Positions 5,813 through 5,926 of a stretch of 5,926 nt of DNA are shown in pieces. The translations under genes were made by a program, and so were the position numbers. Source of the DNA: Tardiphaga sp. (GTDB lineage Bacteria; Pseudomonadota; Alphaproteobacteria; Rhizobiales; Xanthobacteraceae); the NCBI GenBank assembly GCA_028290765.1, contig JAQGJF010000385.1:1-5926 (forward strand). Reading direction: 5' to 3'. The notes under the pieces were generated by a model. The model did not search any database. It saw only the letters and a list, made by a program, of their open reading frames with translations, and was not told the origin of the DNA. Positions within the stretch are counted from its first letter, which is position 1; the number at the start of each line of letters is the position of its first letter.

Positions 5813-5926
5813 GGTCTGTTGAGAAACAGGATTCCCCTCGAAGGCTTGGTGTGATTCAAGCTTTTGATGGATAGATTCGTTTTGACGGACGCCCAATGGG
5901 CGAAGATGGAACCACATTGTTTGGGC
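5813..5926 (+). mobile_element. left end of an IS5-family insertion sequence (cut by the window edge)
   Basis: The sequence changes character right after CTAG (5809-5812): GGTCTGTTGAGAAACAGG begins here and, 50-odd bases on, an IS5-type transposase opens. The position of the end is inferred from the end of the known repeat and the nearness of the transposase. The exact first base could shift by one to four, because CTAG or TA may be the duplicated target. CTGTT/AACAG (5816-5820/5825-5829) makes a small hairpin within the presumed terminal inverted repeat. The right end is outside the window, so neither the inverted repeat nor the target duplication can be verified. Confidence 0.7.
5867..5926 (+). 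CDS. IS5-family transposase, N-terminal fragment (continues past the window)
   Basis: Twenty codons are visible, from the ATG at 5867 to the last base: MDRFVLTDAQW, then AKMEPHCLG. The LTDAQWAKMEP wording is characteristic of the DUF4096 N-terminal domain of IS4/IS5-type transposases, which precedes the DDE catalytic domain; no catalytic residues are in view. The ATG is chosen because family members begin just before the F.LTD block. No strong Shine-Dalgarno precedes it, which is common for transposases. Whether the element is one long ORF or two overlapping frames cannot be told. It is transcribed in the same direction as the upstream genes, so read-through from the beta-helix gene is conceivable. 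Confidence 0.8.
   Translation, partial: MDRFVLTDAQWAKMEPHCLG

Noticed and set aside
1..5926. CRISPR array, defence island, toxin-antitoxin pair, or prophage genes
   Set aside because: No regularly spaced direct repeats and no characteristic proteins were found. All intact genes are ordinary chromosomal families.

Overview
The window is GC-rich DNA with strongly G/C-biased third codon positions and typical alphaproteobacterial genes. The gene families and the interspersed palindromic repeats point to the Bradyrhizobium / Rhodopseudomonas / Afipia group of Nitrobacteraceae. This assignment comes from recognising the proteins and repeats, not from a marker gene.

Layout. Positions 1-123 hold an open frame that could be the 3' end of a gene entering from the left. 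Positions 142-330 hold two unrelated palindromic intergenic repeats. The first can fold as one long hairpin or as a cloverleaf with three side hairpins. The block 365-2818 is a compact three-gene unit on the + strand: a secreted DUF3298 (RsiV-like) protein, the GTPase chaperone MeaB (4-bp ATGA overlap), and a pyroglutamyl-peptidase-like C15 cysteine peptidase (1-bp gap). A 105-bp spacer leads to a Bcr/CflA-type MFS efflux transporter (2924-4171, GTG start with a strong Shine-Dalgarno). A 130-bp spacer with a small perfect hairpin follows, then a Tat-exported right-handed beta-helix protein of the TIGR03808 type (4302-5666). Downstream is a structured interspersed repeat (5671-5812). Abutting its terminal CTAG is the left end of an IS5-family insertion sequence whose transposase starts at 5867 and runs off the window.

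How the genes fit together. The first three genes are almost certainly co-translated, but their products act in different places: periplasm, cytosolic B12-enzyme maintenance, and cytosolic peptide trimming. No shared pathway is evident. MeaB would serve a methylmalonyl-CoA mutase encoded elsewhere. The transporter and the beta-helix protein look like separate transcription units. I see no defence system, CRISPR array, toxin-antitoxin pair, tRNA or rRNA. The most interesting items are the two multi-branched repeats, the position of the IS at the end of one of them, the Asn-ladder beta-helix protein of unknown role, and the odd but tightly coupled DUF3298-meaB-peptidase arrangement.
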